A stretch of DNA of 40,191 bases from Candidatus Atribacteria bacterium (GTDB lineage: Bacteria > Bipolaricaulota > Bipolaricaulia > UBA7950 > UBA9294). Below are positions 1 through 8,113 of the stretch, piece by piece. The notes below the pieces were generated by a model. It worked only from the letters and a program-made list of their open reading frames with translations, ran no database searches and was not told the origin of the DNA. A program made the translations under genes and the position numbers. Within the stretch, counting starts at the first letter, position 1; every line of letters begins with the position of its first letter. Location: NCBI GenBank assembly GCA_004525685.1, contig SPBW01000002.1, forward strand, positions 1-40,191, given 5' to 3'.

Positions 1-1275
1 CTACAGCGCTCTCTCCCACGATTCCTCTGTCGGCGCGTATCCTAACGCCATTCCCGCTTCGCGGGCGGCGTGGTTGTCGGGCTTAAGTTCGAATCCAATG
101 GATGTGCAGCCTCGCTCAAGCAGGTAGGCACTGGCTTCGATTTCCAATTCTCGCAGAATGCCTTGCCGACGAGTGCCGGGATAGACAAACGCATGCTCTA
201 GCATGCCCGGTTGCCCGGATTCTCCGCGTGCGACGAGCATGCCGACGAGCTTGTGCGGCGTTTCTGCGATGAAGACCCTTCGATCCTGGCCTTCCAGTGA
301 TTCGTCAACTTGTGCCGTGAAACGTGAGGCAGAAACAGGCGTGCCAGTCCGCTCTTCTTCCATGGCTGCGAGCAAATTGGCGACTTCTCGATGGTCACGA
401 GGATCGGCAACACGAACGTGGATCTCGCCCAAGGGCTCGGACGGATGCTGAAATTCCTGTTCGATCCAGTCGATGGCGAAGCGATTCAATACGTCTGCAT
501 CAAGCAAATAGCTCTTTGCGGCACCGACGAGGCCGATGACGCCATGGCCCTCTTGAACATGTTGGCTGGCGATGGCTTCAAACAGATCGACGGCTCCGCG
601 CCACGGCAGACAGCCGTTGGTGTCGAATTCCTCGATGTCGATCCATTGTCTCTCTCCATTGCGAAGAATCGGTGCCTTGTAACGAACGACCTTCTTGCCC
701 GGCACATTGGCCAGGTGTTCGGCATGATGGAGCAATGTTAGGCTCGATAGCGGCGCTCCCAACAAGAGCACCCTGCCCTTGCGCTGGCACAGTTTGCCCA
801 GGGGTGAGCCCTCGCCCATGCCGTAGTTCAGTGGATGTGCCTGAGTCAGCTCATCGGCATAGCGTCCGACGGCGGCAAAGGAACTATCGGGATGTTCGCT
901 TCGTTTGGCTCCCGGCCAGGTGCGCAAGCACTCAGCGAGAATGCTCCATGAAGGGACGGCGCGTGATGTGGCAGGATCAAAGGCGGGCCAAAGCTCAAGC
1001 ATGGCCGCAGGCACTTGCGGTGCATCAACGACGATGTCGTAGGGAGAGCCATCCCAACCGACAACCATCATCAAGGTTCCTTCGGGACCGAGTGCATCGA
1101 GAATGCCCGCGAGGACCTCGCTGGGACCACCGGCAATCCAGCCGATGGCTCCGACGGATGCATGCAACATAACCGTGTCACCCGGTTCTAAGCCGAGGTT
1201 TCTGACCTGCAATGCGATCTGTCCACGAAATGCCAATCCAGGCGCGTGGGATGCCGAGCAACATCTTCCTGACAT
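1..1275 (-). CDS. AAC(3)-like N-acetyltransferase fused to a GNAT acetyltransferase
   Basis: A 424-residue protein with two different acetyltransferase folds. Residues about 25-270 match the aminoglycoside 3-N-acetyltransferase (AAC(3)/YokD) family: LHASVGAIGWIAGG near the start, a DALGPEGTL segment, HPDSSFAAVG, EGSPLGKL, then LLGAPLSSLTLLHHAEH. Residues about 285-424 form a GNAT domain with the acetyl-CoA loop RRQGI. Both enzyme types use acetyl-CoA to acylate amines; the substrate cannot be told, and AAC(3)-fold proteins in environmental genomes often act on non-drug substrates. The start is well supported: AAGGAGGG lies six bases before the ATG. The stop is at the first three bases of the window, so the gene is complete. 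The family assignments are firm; antibiotic resistance is not implied. Confidence 0.85.
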   Translation of the reverse strand: MSGRCCSASHAPGLAFRGQIALQVRNLGLEPGDTVMLHASVGAIGWIAGGPSEVLAGILDALGPEGTLMMVVGWDGSPYDIVVDAPQVPAAMLELWPAFDPATSRAVPSWSILAECLRTWPGAKRSEHPDSSFAAVGRYADELTQAHPLNYGMGEGSPLGKLCQRKGRVLLLGAPLSSLTLLHHAEHLANVPGKKVVRYKAPILRNGERQWIDIEEFDTNGCLPWRGAVDLFEAIASQHVQEGHGVIGLVGAAKSYLLDADVLNRFAIDWIEQEFQHPSEPLGEIHVRVADPRDHREVANLLAAMEEERTGTPVSASRFTAQVDESLEGQDRRVFIAETPHKLVGMLVARGESGQPGMLEHAFVYPGTRRQGILRELEIEASAYLLERGCTSIGFELKPDNHAAREAGMALGYAPTEESWERAL

Positions 1276-1410
1276 GCGTAGCCCTCCTTAGGGTCCGATC
1301 ACTGAAGGATAGCATGAGCCTGTGCCTGTGTCCTGCCGTTTTCCGAAGAACCTGCTGCGAAGCACCTGGCAAAGTTGTCTGGAGAAGAACCGTCGTGCAG
1401 CAGGCGGATG

Positions 1411-2763
1411 CTAGCCGGTAGAGAAGTAGCGTCTTCTTGGATCTTGAGGGCTGGTGCCAATCTCCCTTACGAGGCCTCGATTAACGAGCTTTGACAGCCG
1501 GGTTCGCGTAGCACGAGGAGTTAGCCCAATGGCCGTTGCGATTTCCTGGGTGGAGAGTCCGTGCTCGGCATTCATCATCTCTAGGATGGTTAGGTCTACT
1601 GAGTCTGCCGTCGGTGAGTGTCTCTTGGTCGTGTAGAGGGTGACGCGGAATCGTGTGCCGAGTTCCTCGAATCGCGGTTCATCGAGACCTGCTTCTCGGC
1701 ATGTTGTAACAATCCTCTGAATGCCGCTGCCCCATTGCTCAACCAAGCCAAGCTCATGGAAGACGCGTCCAATCACTCGATTCCTAAGCTTGGAGATGCC
1801 TTGCCGTAAATCATCTACTGTAAGTCCGAAGAGGAGAAGGCCGGGATTCTCAATTTCGAGACGGTCATCGAATATCGAGATTCGAGTTGGAGCACCTCGC
1901 TCCGCATAGTCTGCATGGGCAAGTGCATTGATGATCGCCTCACGCACCGCCGCTGGAGGCAGGTTCCATTGCTCAACCCGACGAACGGCACCGATTTCGA
2001 CTCCGTGCAACGTGTGTTTGTTGACAAATTCCACGGCTGCATCCACGGCTGCTGGTAAGTGCAATTTGATCTGGGATTGATCGGCAATATGGGTCTTGTT
2101 AGTTCCTTGAAATCGACCTGCCTGAATCCAGACATCCGGGAAATAGCGCTCGCGATTCCTGCCAAACAGAAGGAATCCGCCAACAGTAGGAACCTTGCGC
2201 CCTTGATGTGGTGTAATCAGGCGGAGTGTCTCAAGATCCTTCGGCTTGAGTATTCGTTCAGGGGCAAACAACTCGGAAGCAGCTCGGAAGTCGATGTCTT
2301 CCGAGTTCAGATCGGGCATGGCTTGTTCGTCATAGGTTTCTCCTTGAGCAAACCGCTGCATGCCCTCAATCAATTCCTTATCTGCTCGGCGATTGGTAGA
2401 ATCAACGCGAACATAGGCTCCCCTCTCAAGCCCCTCCTTCTTGATGAAGTGAGGGCGATTTGGACTTGGATAGATCTGAATACCCAGAAGTTGGGATTGT
2501 CGCCACGACAGGATTTCGACTTCAGGTAAGAGTCGTGGCGATATACTATCACTGATAAGATTAGCGAGCTTCTCTTCAAGATCTAGCGGGTTTGTGACAC
2601 CTCGAACATTGTGGGATTTGTCTTCGACACCGATGAGCAGGATGCCGCCCGCCGTGTTCGCAAATGCGACGAGAGTGTGCAGTACCCCCTTAGGTGAGGA
2701 TAGATCTCGTTTGAATTCTAGGGTCTTGCCTTCGGATCGTCGCAGCAAATCCAGGATATCCAT
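1411..2763 (-). CDS. AlbA_2/Schlafen-type ATP-binding transcriptional regulator
   Basis: A 450-residue protein from the chosen ATG. An N-terminal AlbA_2 domain (GKTLEFKRDLSS, FANTAGGILLIGVED) is followed by a middle region and a GHKL-like ATPase segment (VREAIINALAHADY, ISIFDDRLEIENPG). The C-terminal 60 residues look like a winged helix (STQEIATAIGLTPRATRTRL). This is the COG2865 architecture, usually annotated as a putative DNA-binding regulator and sometimes found near defence or mobile genes. I start it at MDILDLL because that is where family similarity begins; the Shine-Dalgarno there is weak, and a TTG 25 codons upstream also keeps the frame open. Its regulatory target is unknown. It lies 135 bp upstream of the AAC(3)-GNAT gene on the same strand and could be co-transcribed with it. 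Confidence 0.82.
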   Translation of the reverse strand: MDILDLLRRSEGKTLEFKRDLSSPKGVLHTLVAFANTAGGILLIGVEDKSHNVRGVTNPLDLEEKLANLISDSISPRLLPEVEILSWRQSQLLGIQIYPSPNRPHFIKKEGLERGAYVRVDSTNRRADKELIEGMQRFAQGETYDEQAMPDLNSEDIDFRAASELFAPERILKPKDLETLRLITPHQGRKVPTVGGFLLFGRNRERYFPDVWIQAGRFQGTNKTHIADQSQIKLHLPAAVDAAVEFVNKHTLHGVEIGAVRRVEQWNLPPAAVREAIINALAHADYAERGAPTRISIFDDRLEIENPGLLLFGLTVDDLRQGISKLRNRVIGRVFHELGLVEQWGSGIQRIVTTCREAGLDEPRFEELGTRFRVTLYTTKRHSPTADSVDLTILEMMNAEHGLSTQEIATAIGLTPRATRTRLSKLVNRGLVREIGTSPQDPRRRYFSTG

Positions 2764-2889
2764 AACTCTGAAATCTACTATGAAGCGGCATGCGGAATCA
2801 GACTTCCGAGTTTGAGAAGCATGAGTAAGATTCTGCAATAGGGAGCTAGAACTTGCCGATAGTTGATGGTGGCTACACGCGGCTGCTCC

Positions 2890-3183
2890 CTACGGCGGCG
2901 GGAAGTATTTGGGACGAGGCAGTTCGTGCGGTGCCATGATCCACGAGTCGTCGAGGCCTTCCAGCGTCCAGCGCTGGCGCCCGCGATCAAAACGAATGGC
3001 GTAGCGCGTCCACTTGTCGCGAATGTCATAGGTCAGACTTTCGAGATCGGCTTCGATTTGAGGCATTCCGACGAAGGTGCGTCTTGTCCCTTGCCAGTTG
3101 ATGGCTTTGAGTGCGGGAACAGAAGACCCGGGATGGAATTGCACGATGGCATCGACTTCTTGGTTGATTCGTATCCATGTCAT
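2890..3183 (-). CDS. Small hypothetical protein
   Basis: A 97-residue reading frame, complete from ATG to TAG, with no family that I recognise. The sequence looks like a real soluble protein: many aromatic and charged residues in alternating patterns (VDAIVQFHPGSS, WTRYAIRFDRGRQRW, TLEGLDDSWIM) suggest a small beta-rich fold. It has no signal peptide, membrane segment or cysteine motif, and ends in PKYFPPP. It is divergent from dinB (3371), with which it shares a 187-bp intergenic region, and lies 126 bp upstream of the AlbA_2 gene on the same strand. No function is proposed. Confidence 0.55.
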   Translation of the reverse strand: MTWIRINQEVDAIVQFHPGSSVPALKAINWQGTRRTFVGMPQIEADLESLTYDIRDKWTRYAIRFDRGRQRWTLEGLDDSWIMAPHELPRPKYFPPP

Positions 3184-3234
3184 AATAACCTAGTCTACAA
3201 CAGGCTTATCACGGCCCGAATGACAGTCTCTCCG

Positions 3235-3249
3235 TGTCCAAAATGGACA
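3235..3249. promoter_or_regulatory. Perfect 15-bp palindrome in the divergent dinB upstream region
   Basis: TGTCCA-AAA-TGGACA is a perfect dyad (two 6-base arms, 3-base spacer). It sits 52 bp upstream of the small unknown gene on the minus strand and 121 bp upstream of dinB. Its symmetry and position are those of a repressor operator. Because dinB genes are commonly in the SOS regulon and LexA sites differ between phyla, a LexA-type site is possible. That is inference only; the motif matches no LexA consensus that I can name with certainty. Confidence 0.35.
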
Positions 3250-3370
3250 ATTCTGCGTTTCGTTTCTCTTGCGAAGAATGTCGTTGTTGGGCCATTTGTC
3301 CTCTAGAAATCACGTCGGGAATATGGCACACTTGGCGCGATGTGCGAAGTGATTCGATGAAAGGATTCCC

Positions 3371-4609
3371 ATGCCACGAACGATTCTACATCTGGATATG
3401 GACTCGTATTTTGCCTCGGTCGAACAGCAGGCAAATCCGAGTTTGCGTGGTCTTCCCGTGGGTATTACCGGCAAGCCGATTGAAAGCACCATCATCGTCA
3501 CGGCATCGCGAGAGGGCAAGAAGTTTGGTCTGAAGGCTGGGATGCCAGTGTGGGAGGCCAAGAAGTTGTGCCCGCAATTGATCCTCTATCCTGGCGATGC
3601 CTCAAAATACCTGGCACTGACGCAACGGTTCATCGATATCCTCAAGCGCTATACGCCGATGATCGAGGTGTCCAGCATTGACGAGGTCTATATGGACATC
3701 ACCAAAGAGGCACCACACTATGGCGGTGCGGTTCGATTGGCGCAATCGATTCAGCGGGATTTCAAGAATGAGTTGGGCAAGTACATCACTGCCACCATTG
3801 GCATTGCCGATAACAAGACGTTTGCCAAGCTCATTGCCAAGCGGCATAAGCCCAATGGCATTGGCTTCGTCGATCCTGAAGAATTGCCTGAACTCTTAGC
3901 AACGACCCAGGTGACGGAAATCTGCGGCATTGGCAGACGGATCGAAAAGCGATTGTCGCGTCTGGGTATTTGGACGCTGGCACAACTGGGGCAATGTCCA
4001 CTGTCTATTCTCAAGAGCGAGTTCGGTGTGCATGGGCTGTTCTACAAAGCCGTTGGCATGGGGCAGGATCCAACGCCTGTGGTTCCGTATACAGAAATTC
4101 CCCCACCGAAATCAGTCGGTCATTCTCGTACCTTGCCCCCTGATATCCGACCGCGTGAGATGGCGCTGACGGTGTTGCGCGGGTTGTGCGACCTGGTGGC
4201 CAGTCGATTGCGCAAGCACGGCTACATGGCCCGTACGGTTCACTGTGGCTTCTCATTGGAAGTGATGTCCGGGCATTATGGGAAGCAGACGACGCTAGCA
4301 TTGCCGACCGACGATGGGGCAACGCTTTACGAAGCCTGCATGCGTATTCTTTCCCAGATTCCCATCCATCCAGAATCGATGGCACGAATCGGGCTTTCCA
4401 CATCGAATCTCGTCGATGAGAAGGGGGTCCCTATTCCTCTTCTGGCTGAGGATCAAACACGACGGCGACTCAATCGCGCTGTCGATGTGATCCAAAGCCG
4501 ATTCGGGAACAGCGCCATCCAGGTGGCCGCAGCGGCGCTGCCACGAAAACTGCCCGAACATGTCGGAGGGTTCGCTGAGACGAGTACATTCGATTTCTCA
4601 TCCAACTAA
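3371..4609 (+). CDS. dinB: DNA polymerase IV (Y-family translesion polymerase)
   Basis: A 412-residue Y-family polymerase that extends primers across damaged or mispaired template bases. The N-terminal catalytic motif LDMDSYFASVE and the second acidic motif SSIDEVYMDIT supply the metal-binding carboxylates. The thumb region carries the helix-hairpin-helix segment EICGIGRRIEKRLSRLGI near residue 190, and the C-terminal third is the little-finger domain. There is no clear beta-clamp-binding peptide at the extreme C-terminus, which ends in FDFSSN. GAAAGGA stands just before the ATG. The DUF72 gene follows after 20 bp, so the two are probably co-transcribed. The upstream palindrome at 3235-3249 is a candidate for damage control of this gene. 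Confidence 0.95.
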   Translation: MPRTILHLDMDSYFASVEQQANPSLRGLPVGITGKPIESTIIVTASREGKKFGLKAGMPVWEAKKLCPQLILYPGDASKYLALTQRFIDILKRYTPMIEVSSIDEVYMDITKEAPHYGGAVRLAQSIQRDFKNELGKYITATIGIADNKTFAKLIAKRHKPNGIGFVDPEELPELLATTQVTEICGIGRRIEKRLSRLGIWTLAQLGQCPLSILKSEFGVHGLFYKAVGMGQDPTPVVPYTEIPPPKSVGHSRTLPPDIRPREMALTVLRGLCDLVASRLRKHGYMARTVHCGFSLEVMSGHYGKQTTLALPTDDGATLYEACMRILSQIPIHPESMARIGLSTSNLVDEKGVPIPLLAEDQTRRRLNRAVDVIQSRFGNSAIQVAAAALPRKLPEHVGGFAETSTFDFSSN

Positions 4610-4629
4610 CAAGATCAGTAGGATGGAGC

Positions 4630-5637
4630 ATGATGGCAGACGTGCGAATCGGCACATCGGGTTACTCGTTTCCCCATTGGGTAGGCACGGTCTATCCTGA
4701 GAAGACGGTACCCTCTGACATGTTGGCAACCTATGCCAAAGACTTCGACGCTGTCGAGATCAACTTCACCTATTACCGGGATCCGACACCCGCCATCTTC
4801 GAAGGCATGCTTCGGAAGGTCGATCCAAACTTCACCTTCGTCATTAAGGCACCCCGTGGGATGACACACGAGCGTGATGCGATGGCATCGGTTGCCAAGC
4901 CTTTCGTGCAGTCGCTTGCTCCACTGCGTGATGCCGGGCAATTGGGAGGCGTGCTGCTGCAATTCCCTCAATCGTTTCATCTCAACGATCTTGCTCTGGA
5001 TCACCTAAAGCACGTGGCCGACATCTTCGTCAGTCGTGGCATTCCAACAAGCATCGAGTTCCGGCACAAGGAATGGTACGAAGACCGCGTCTACCAGTAC
5101 CTTCAGAAACTGCAGCTGGGCCTTGTTAATGTCGATCTACCACGCATTGGTTCTTTGCCGACGCCGACCAACGTCCTGACCAACGATGTGGCCTATTTCC
5201 GGCTTCATGGCCGAAACGAGAAGGCGTGGTACAACCCGCCCACGGGAAGCCATCGCTACGACTATCTTTACACGGACGAGGAACTCCAGCAGTGGGTGGG
5301 ACGTGTCAAGGGCGTGCTTGATACTGCAACGAAGGTCTACATTTTCACCAACAATTGCCACAAGGGCTCTAGTTTCGTCAATGGACTACGGCTCAAGCAG
5401 TACTTCGAGCAAGAGGTGCGAAGCGAAGCCGATGCCGAAGGAACGCTTTTCGCTAGCGACGATCCAACAGCGCGAATTGTCACAATGACCCAACGTGTGA
5501 TCGCCGCACGCGCCAGCGAAGCAGTGGACGAGTTGGTGTTGGAAGCCGCCCATGACTCCTATTCAGCGATCGATGGCAATGAAGATCGAACAACGACTCC
5601 TAACCATGAAGAACACGAAGATCATGAAGGATCTTGA
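4630..5637 (+). CDS. DUF72 (YecE-like) family protein with repeat-derived C-terminus
   Basis: A 335-residue DUF72 protein, a TIM-barrel-like family of unclear biochemical role. Typical features are IGTSGYSFPHW at the start, a VEINFTYYRDP segment, FVIKAPRGMTHER, GGVLLQFPQSFH, and YFRLHGRN near residue 195. GGATGGAG precedes the ATG; the next codon is also ATG, so the start is uncertain by one residue. The last 11 residues, NHEEHEDHEGS, are encoded by a 9-base-periodic repeat that forms one arm of an inverted repeat extending past the stop. The native C-terminus was probably different or shorter. Follows dinB by 20 bp. Confidence 0.88.
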   Translation: MMADVRIGTSGYSFPHWVGTVYPEKTVPSDMLATYAKDFDAVEINFTYYRDPTPAIFEGMLRKVDPNFTFVIKAPRGMTHERDAMASVAKPFVQSLAPLRDAGQLGGVLLQFPQSFHLNDLALDHLKHVADIFVSRGIPTSIEFRHKEWYEDRVYQYLQKLQLGLVNVDLPRIGSLPTPTNVLTNDVAYFRLHGRNEKAWYNPPTGSHRYDYLYTDEELQQWVGRVKGVLDTATKVYIFTNNCHKGSSFVNGLRLKQYFEQEVRSEADAEGTLFASDDPTARIVTMTQRVIAARASEAVDELVLEAAHDSYSAIDGNEDRTTTPNHEEHEDHEGS

Positions 5638-5694
5638 GCCACATCCTTGGACACAAGAGCCAACGCCAATCTTCTCTTCATGTGCTTCATGGTT
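5602..5694. repeat. Imperfect inverted repeat with 20-bp arms of 9-bp periodicity
   Basis: The left arm (5602-5621) and the reverse complement of the right arm (5675-5694) agree at 18 of 20 bases, beginning AACCATGAAG, with a 53-bp loop. The left arm continues as CATGAAGAA/CACGAAGAT/CATGAAGGA, a degenerate 9-base tandem unit. It overlaps the end of the DUF72 gene, whose last codons translate the repeat. Elements of this kind occur as dispersed intergenic repeats in several environmental phyla; that comparison is from memory. Confidence 0.6.
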
Positions 5695-5793
5695 GATTGC
5701 TTGGTGTGCGAGCACGGCTGACGATTGAAGCATCGGGTTGCTGATCTCCGTAATCCGAACGCAGGAGATCCAAGCGCTACGGCCAGTTCAGAG
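5638..5793. other. Convergent intergenic region between DUF72 gene and add
   Basis: The 156 bp between the two convergent genes contain the loop and right arm of the inverted repeat and, further on, a 7-bp stem with a 14-base loop (GATCTCC at 5743-5749, GGAGATC at 5764-5770). Neither structure is followed by a T-run, so I do not call a standard intrinsic terminator. No gene was seen. Confidence 0.5.
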
Positions 5794-6813
5794 TCAGCCT
5801 AGCTGGGCGAAGAAGGCGTCGAGCTTGGCGCGTAATTCGACTTTCACTGACTCAGGAGCGAAGGCTGCTTCGATTCCATTCAAGCTGATCTGGCGTATCT
5901 GCTGGGCATCGAATCCGAACGCGTCGACGACGACCTGGTATTCGTGCGTCAGATCGATGTTCGACATCAAACGGTTGTCGGTATTGATGGTGATGGGAAT
6001 GCCGAGATCGAAATACCGCTTAAGCGGGTGATCGGCATAGGTTTCCATGATGCCCGAAATCTGAAGATTGCTGGTCGGGCACACTTCGAGTGGAATACCC
6101 TTCTCAGCAACAAGCTCCTCTGTGGCTGGATCTTTGTGCAAGTAGACGCCATGCCCGATGCGCTCGGCGCCCATCTCAATGACTGCCCGTATTTGCTCGG
6201 GACAGCAGCCTTCTCCGGCATGAATTGCCAGACGCACACCGGATTCTTGCGCCATGGAAACGGCTTCCCGATGGATCTGTGGCGGATGTTGGCGCTCTGG
6301 GCCTGCCAGATCGAAGGCGACGACGCCTTTGGTGGAGAACTGAGCCGCAAGCTGGGCAACCTCCATGGAATGCTCAAGCGAGCGGTCACGCATGGCGGAC
6401 AGGATCAATCCTGTGTGCAGGTCGAATGCCTCTCTACCCCGCTTCAATCCGCGTAGCACAGCTTGGACAACCTCGCGTGGACTCAAGTCAGCTTCGAGAT
6501 GGAGGAGCGGCGCAAACCGAACCTCAAGATACAGCACGTTCTCTTTGGCTACGTCTTGGCACAATTCGTAGGCTGCTCGTTCCAATGCTGCCGCCGTCTG
6601 CAGTACGGCAATGGTGACATCGAATGCCTTGAGATACTCAGGCAATGTGCAGCGCTGCGGCGGGGTCACCGCCTTCTTGAAATTGAACCGCTTCGGGAAC
6701 GCCGTCTCCTGCGGCAACGCAGCAGCAAGCTCCTTGATGGTTTTCAGGCGCATCGAGCCATCGAGATGGACGTGCAATTCGACCTTGGGCAGCTTACGAA
6801 GATCCATGTGCAT
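5794..6813 (-). CDS. add: Adenosine deaminase
   Basis: A 339-residue cytosolic zinc enzyme converting adenosine (or deoxyadenosine) to inosine plus ammonia. The metal and catalytic motifs are all present in order: VELHVHLDGS (two zinc histidines), HAGE (histidine and proton-shuttle glutamate), RIGHGVYL, and INTDNRLMS (aspartates). Length is normal for the family. A second ATG two codons in is an equally plausible start, since no strong Shine-Dalgarno separates them. It is the last gene of a same-strand series starting at iorA. Its product, via hypoxanthine, could feed the molybdenum hydroxylase encoded by the 33-40 kb cluster. Adenine-specific members are related, so the exact substrate is slightly uncertain. 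Confidence 0.93.
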   Translation of the reverse strand: MHMDLRKLPKVELHVHLDGSMRLKTIKELAAALPQETAFPKRFNFKKAVTPPQRCTLPEYLKAFDVTIAVLQTAAALERAAYELCQDVAKENVLYLEVRFAPLLHLEADLSPREVVQAVLRGLKRGREAFDLHTGLILSAMRDRSLEHSMEVAQLAAQFSTKGVVAFDLAGPERQHPPQIHREAVSMAQESGVRLAIHAGEGCCPEQIRAVIEMGAERIGHGVYLHKDPATEELVAEKGIPLEVCPTSNLQISGIMETYADHPLKRYFDLGIPITINTDNRLMSNIDLTHEYQVVVDAFGFDAQQIRQISLNGIEAAFAPESVKVELRAKLDAFFAQLG

Positions 6814-6873
6814 GTATCACTCTACGTAAAAAGGGGGGTCTTCTGCAATCTGGGCATGTCAGGCACGGGCAGG

Positions 6874-7161
6874 CTACATCTTCTCTCTTGCGGATGCAAC
6901 CTTCTTTAGGAGGCCATCTGTCGAGCCTTTTCGGTCATCGATCTTGATAGATATCGAGATACGCGCCGACGATTCGAGAAGTTTGTCCCGGCACGCCTTG
7001 ATGATCCCCATCACCTCGTCCCAGTCGCCTTCGAGGTTGGTTCCCATGGCGTGATGCTCGTGAGCGATGCCACTGGCTTCAATGATCTTGAATGCCTCGG
7101 CGACGTGAGAGCTCAAGCTCTCACCTCTTCCGATGGGTGCGATGGAGAAGTCGACAATCAT
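6874..7161 (-). CDS. MTH1187/YqgV family thiamine-binding protein
   Basis: A 95-residue member of PF01910 (formerly DUF77), small ferredoxin-fold proteins shown in some cases to bind thiamine or its phosphates. Signature parts are the start MIVDFSIAPIG, the segment HEHHAMGTNLEGDWDEVM, and the strand RISISIKIDDRKG. Length is typical. GAAGGAGAGAGC directly precedes the ATG. The gene lies 28 bp downstream of the metallophosphoesterase gene and 60 bp upstream of add, suggesting co-transcription. The cellular role is not clear from context; no TPP riboswitch or transporter genes are adjacent. Confidence 0.85.
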   Translation of the reverse strand: MIVDFSIAPIGRGESLSSHVAEAFKIIEASGIAHEHHAMGTNLEGDWDEVMGIIKACRDKLLESSARISISIKIDDRKGSTDGLLKKVASAREKM

Positions 7162-7189
7162 GCTCTCTCCTTCACTCGATTTGAAGTGA

Positions 7190-8083
7190 TTACTTGTCGG
7201 AATAGGTCAGTTGATAGGATTCCTGCACGCCGATACCGTCAATCACCAAGCTGCGTGCCAACGGATCGAGCGTAACCTGTGCCCACGTCGTCGGCGTATT
7301 CTGATCCACCATCGCCTCGAAGGTGATGTAGAAAATGCCGTCGAGGACCTGGTGGCCATTGGTGTGCTCATGTCCTTGAAGCACGGCAATGACGTCACCA
7401 TCCTCAACGAATAGATCCCGTAGTGCGTCTTGGTTGAGCACGGTCGCACGGCCCCACGCCTCGATGTCGCCCGCGCTTTCATCGAGTGGCTGGTGTACAC
7501 AGACGATGGTCGGCAGATCAGTCGAGGCGAGATCTGCCTGTAGCCACTCAAATTCGGAGTCGGGTACGAATCCGGCGACTCCGGTGTACGTGTTGGCCAG
7601 ATCCGATCCGTCGGCTGCATGTTGTACATCGAGTACGACGAAGTGATAGCCACCGACGTCAAAGCTGTAGGATGTGGCCTCCATTTCGAGGATCGAAAGA
7701 TACTGCGCCTTGTTCAGGTTGTAGAGATCGTGGTTGCCAATGACGTGATAACTGGGGCCGTCGAACTGATCATAGAGTCCGTCGGCCCATGCGAGAATGT
7801 CAGAAATGCGCGCTGGATCTCCGGGATCCGCGCCCAGTACGACCCAGCCGTTGATGAAGTCACCCAGTTCGATGATGAAGTTGGGTGCCCATTCATTCAT
7901 CGCTACGGTGAATGCAGACAGTCGATCTTGCGTGTGCGACATCCACTTGCCTTCGAGGGGGGAATCCAGGTCGTGCGCGTGCGTATCGGTAATGAGGCCG
8001 AAGCGCACGATACCATCGTTCGCTCCGACCGCGAAGGCAAAGCCAATCAAGATCAAGATGAGCAAGGCAGCCGATCGTCTCAT
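7190..8083 (-). CDS. Secreted metallophosphoesterase (calcineurin-like), copy 2
   Basis: A 297-residue protein with an N-terminal signal peptide (RRSAALLILILIGFAFAVGA). The calcineurin-like two-metal core follows in order: DTHAHD, ELGDFINGW, VIGNHDLY, VCVHQPLD and GHEHTNGH. It should act outside the cytoplasm on a phosphoester or phosphoanhydride; the substrate is unknown. AGGGAG lies about eight bases before the ATG. It is a close paralog of the gene immediately upstream (8114-9001): the two share motif order, spacing and even the C-terminal GVQESY/GLQESY strand, so they arose by tandem duplication. Confidence 0.85.
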   Translation of the reverse strand: MRRSAALLILILIGFAFAVGANDGIVRFGLITDTHAHDLDSPLEGKWMSHTQDRLSAFTVAMNEWAPNFIIELGDFINGWVVLGADPGDPARISDILAWADGLYDQFDGPSYHVIGNHDLYNLNKAQYLSILEMEATSYSFDVGGYHFVVLDVQHAADGSDLANTYTGVAGFVPDSEFEWLQADLASTDLPTIVCVHQPLDESAGDIEAWGRATVLNQDALRDLFVEDGDVIAVLQGHEHTNGHQVLDGIFYITFEAMVDQNTPTTWAQVTLDPLARSLVIDGIGVQESYQLTYSDK

Positions 8084-8113
8084 GTTGCGGTCTCCCTGTT
8101 GGATCGTGGTGTG

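Noticed and set aside
672..1172. A 166-codon plus-strand frame opposite the AAC(3)-GNAT gene
   Set aside because: Low-complexity, Arg/Pro/Cys-rich translation, a shadow of the real gene.
7162..7189. TPP riboswitch for the thiamine-binding gene
   Set aside because: Only 28 bp separate it from the upstream gene, too short for a THI element.
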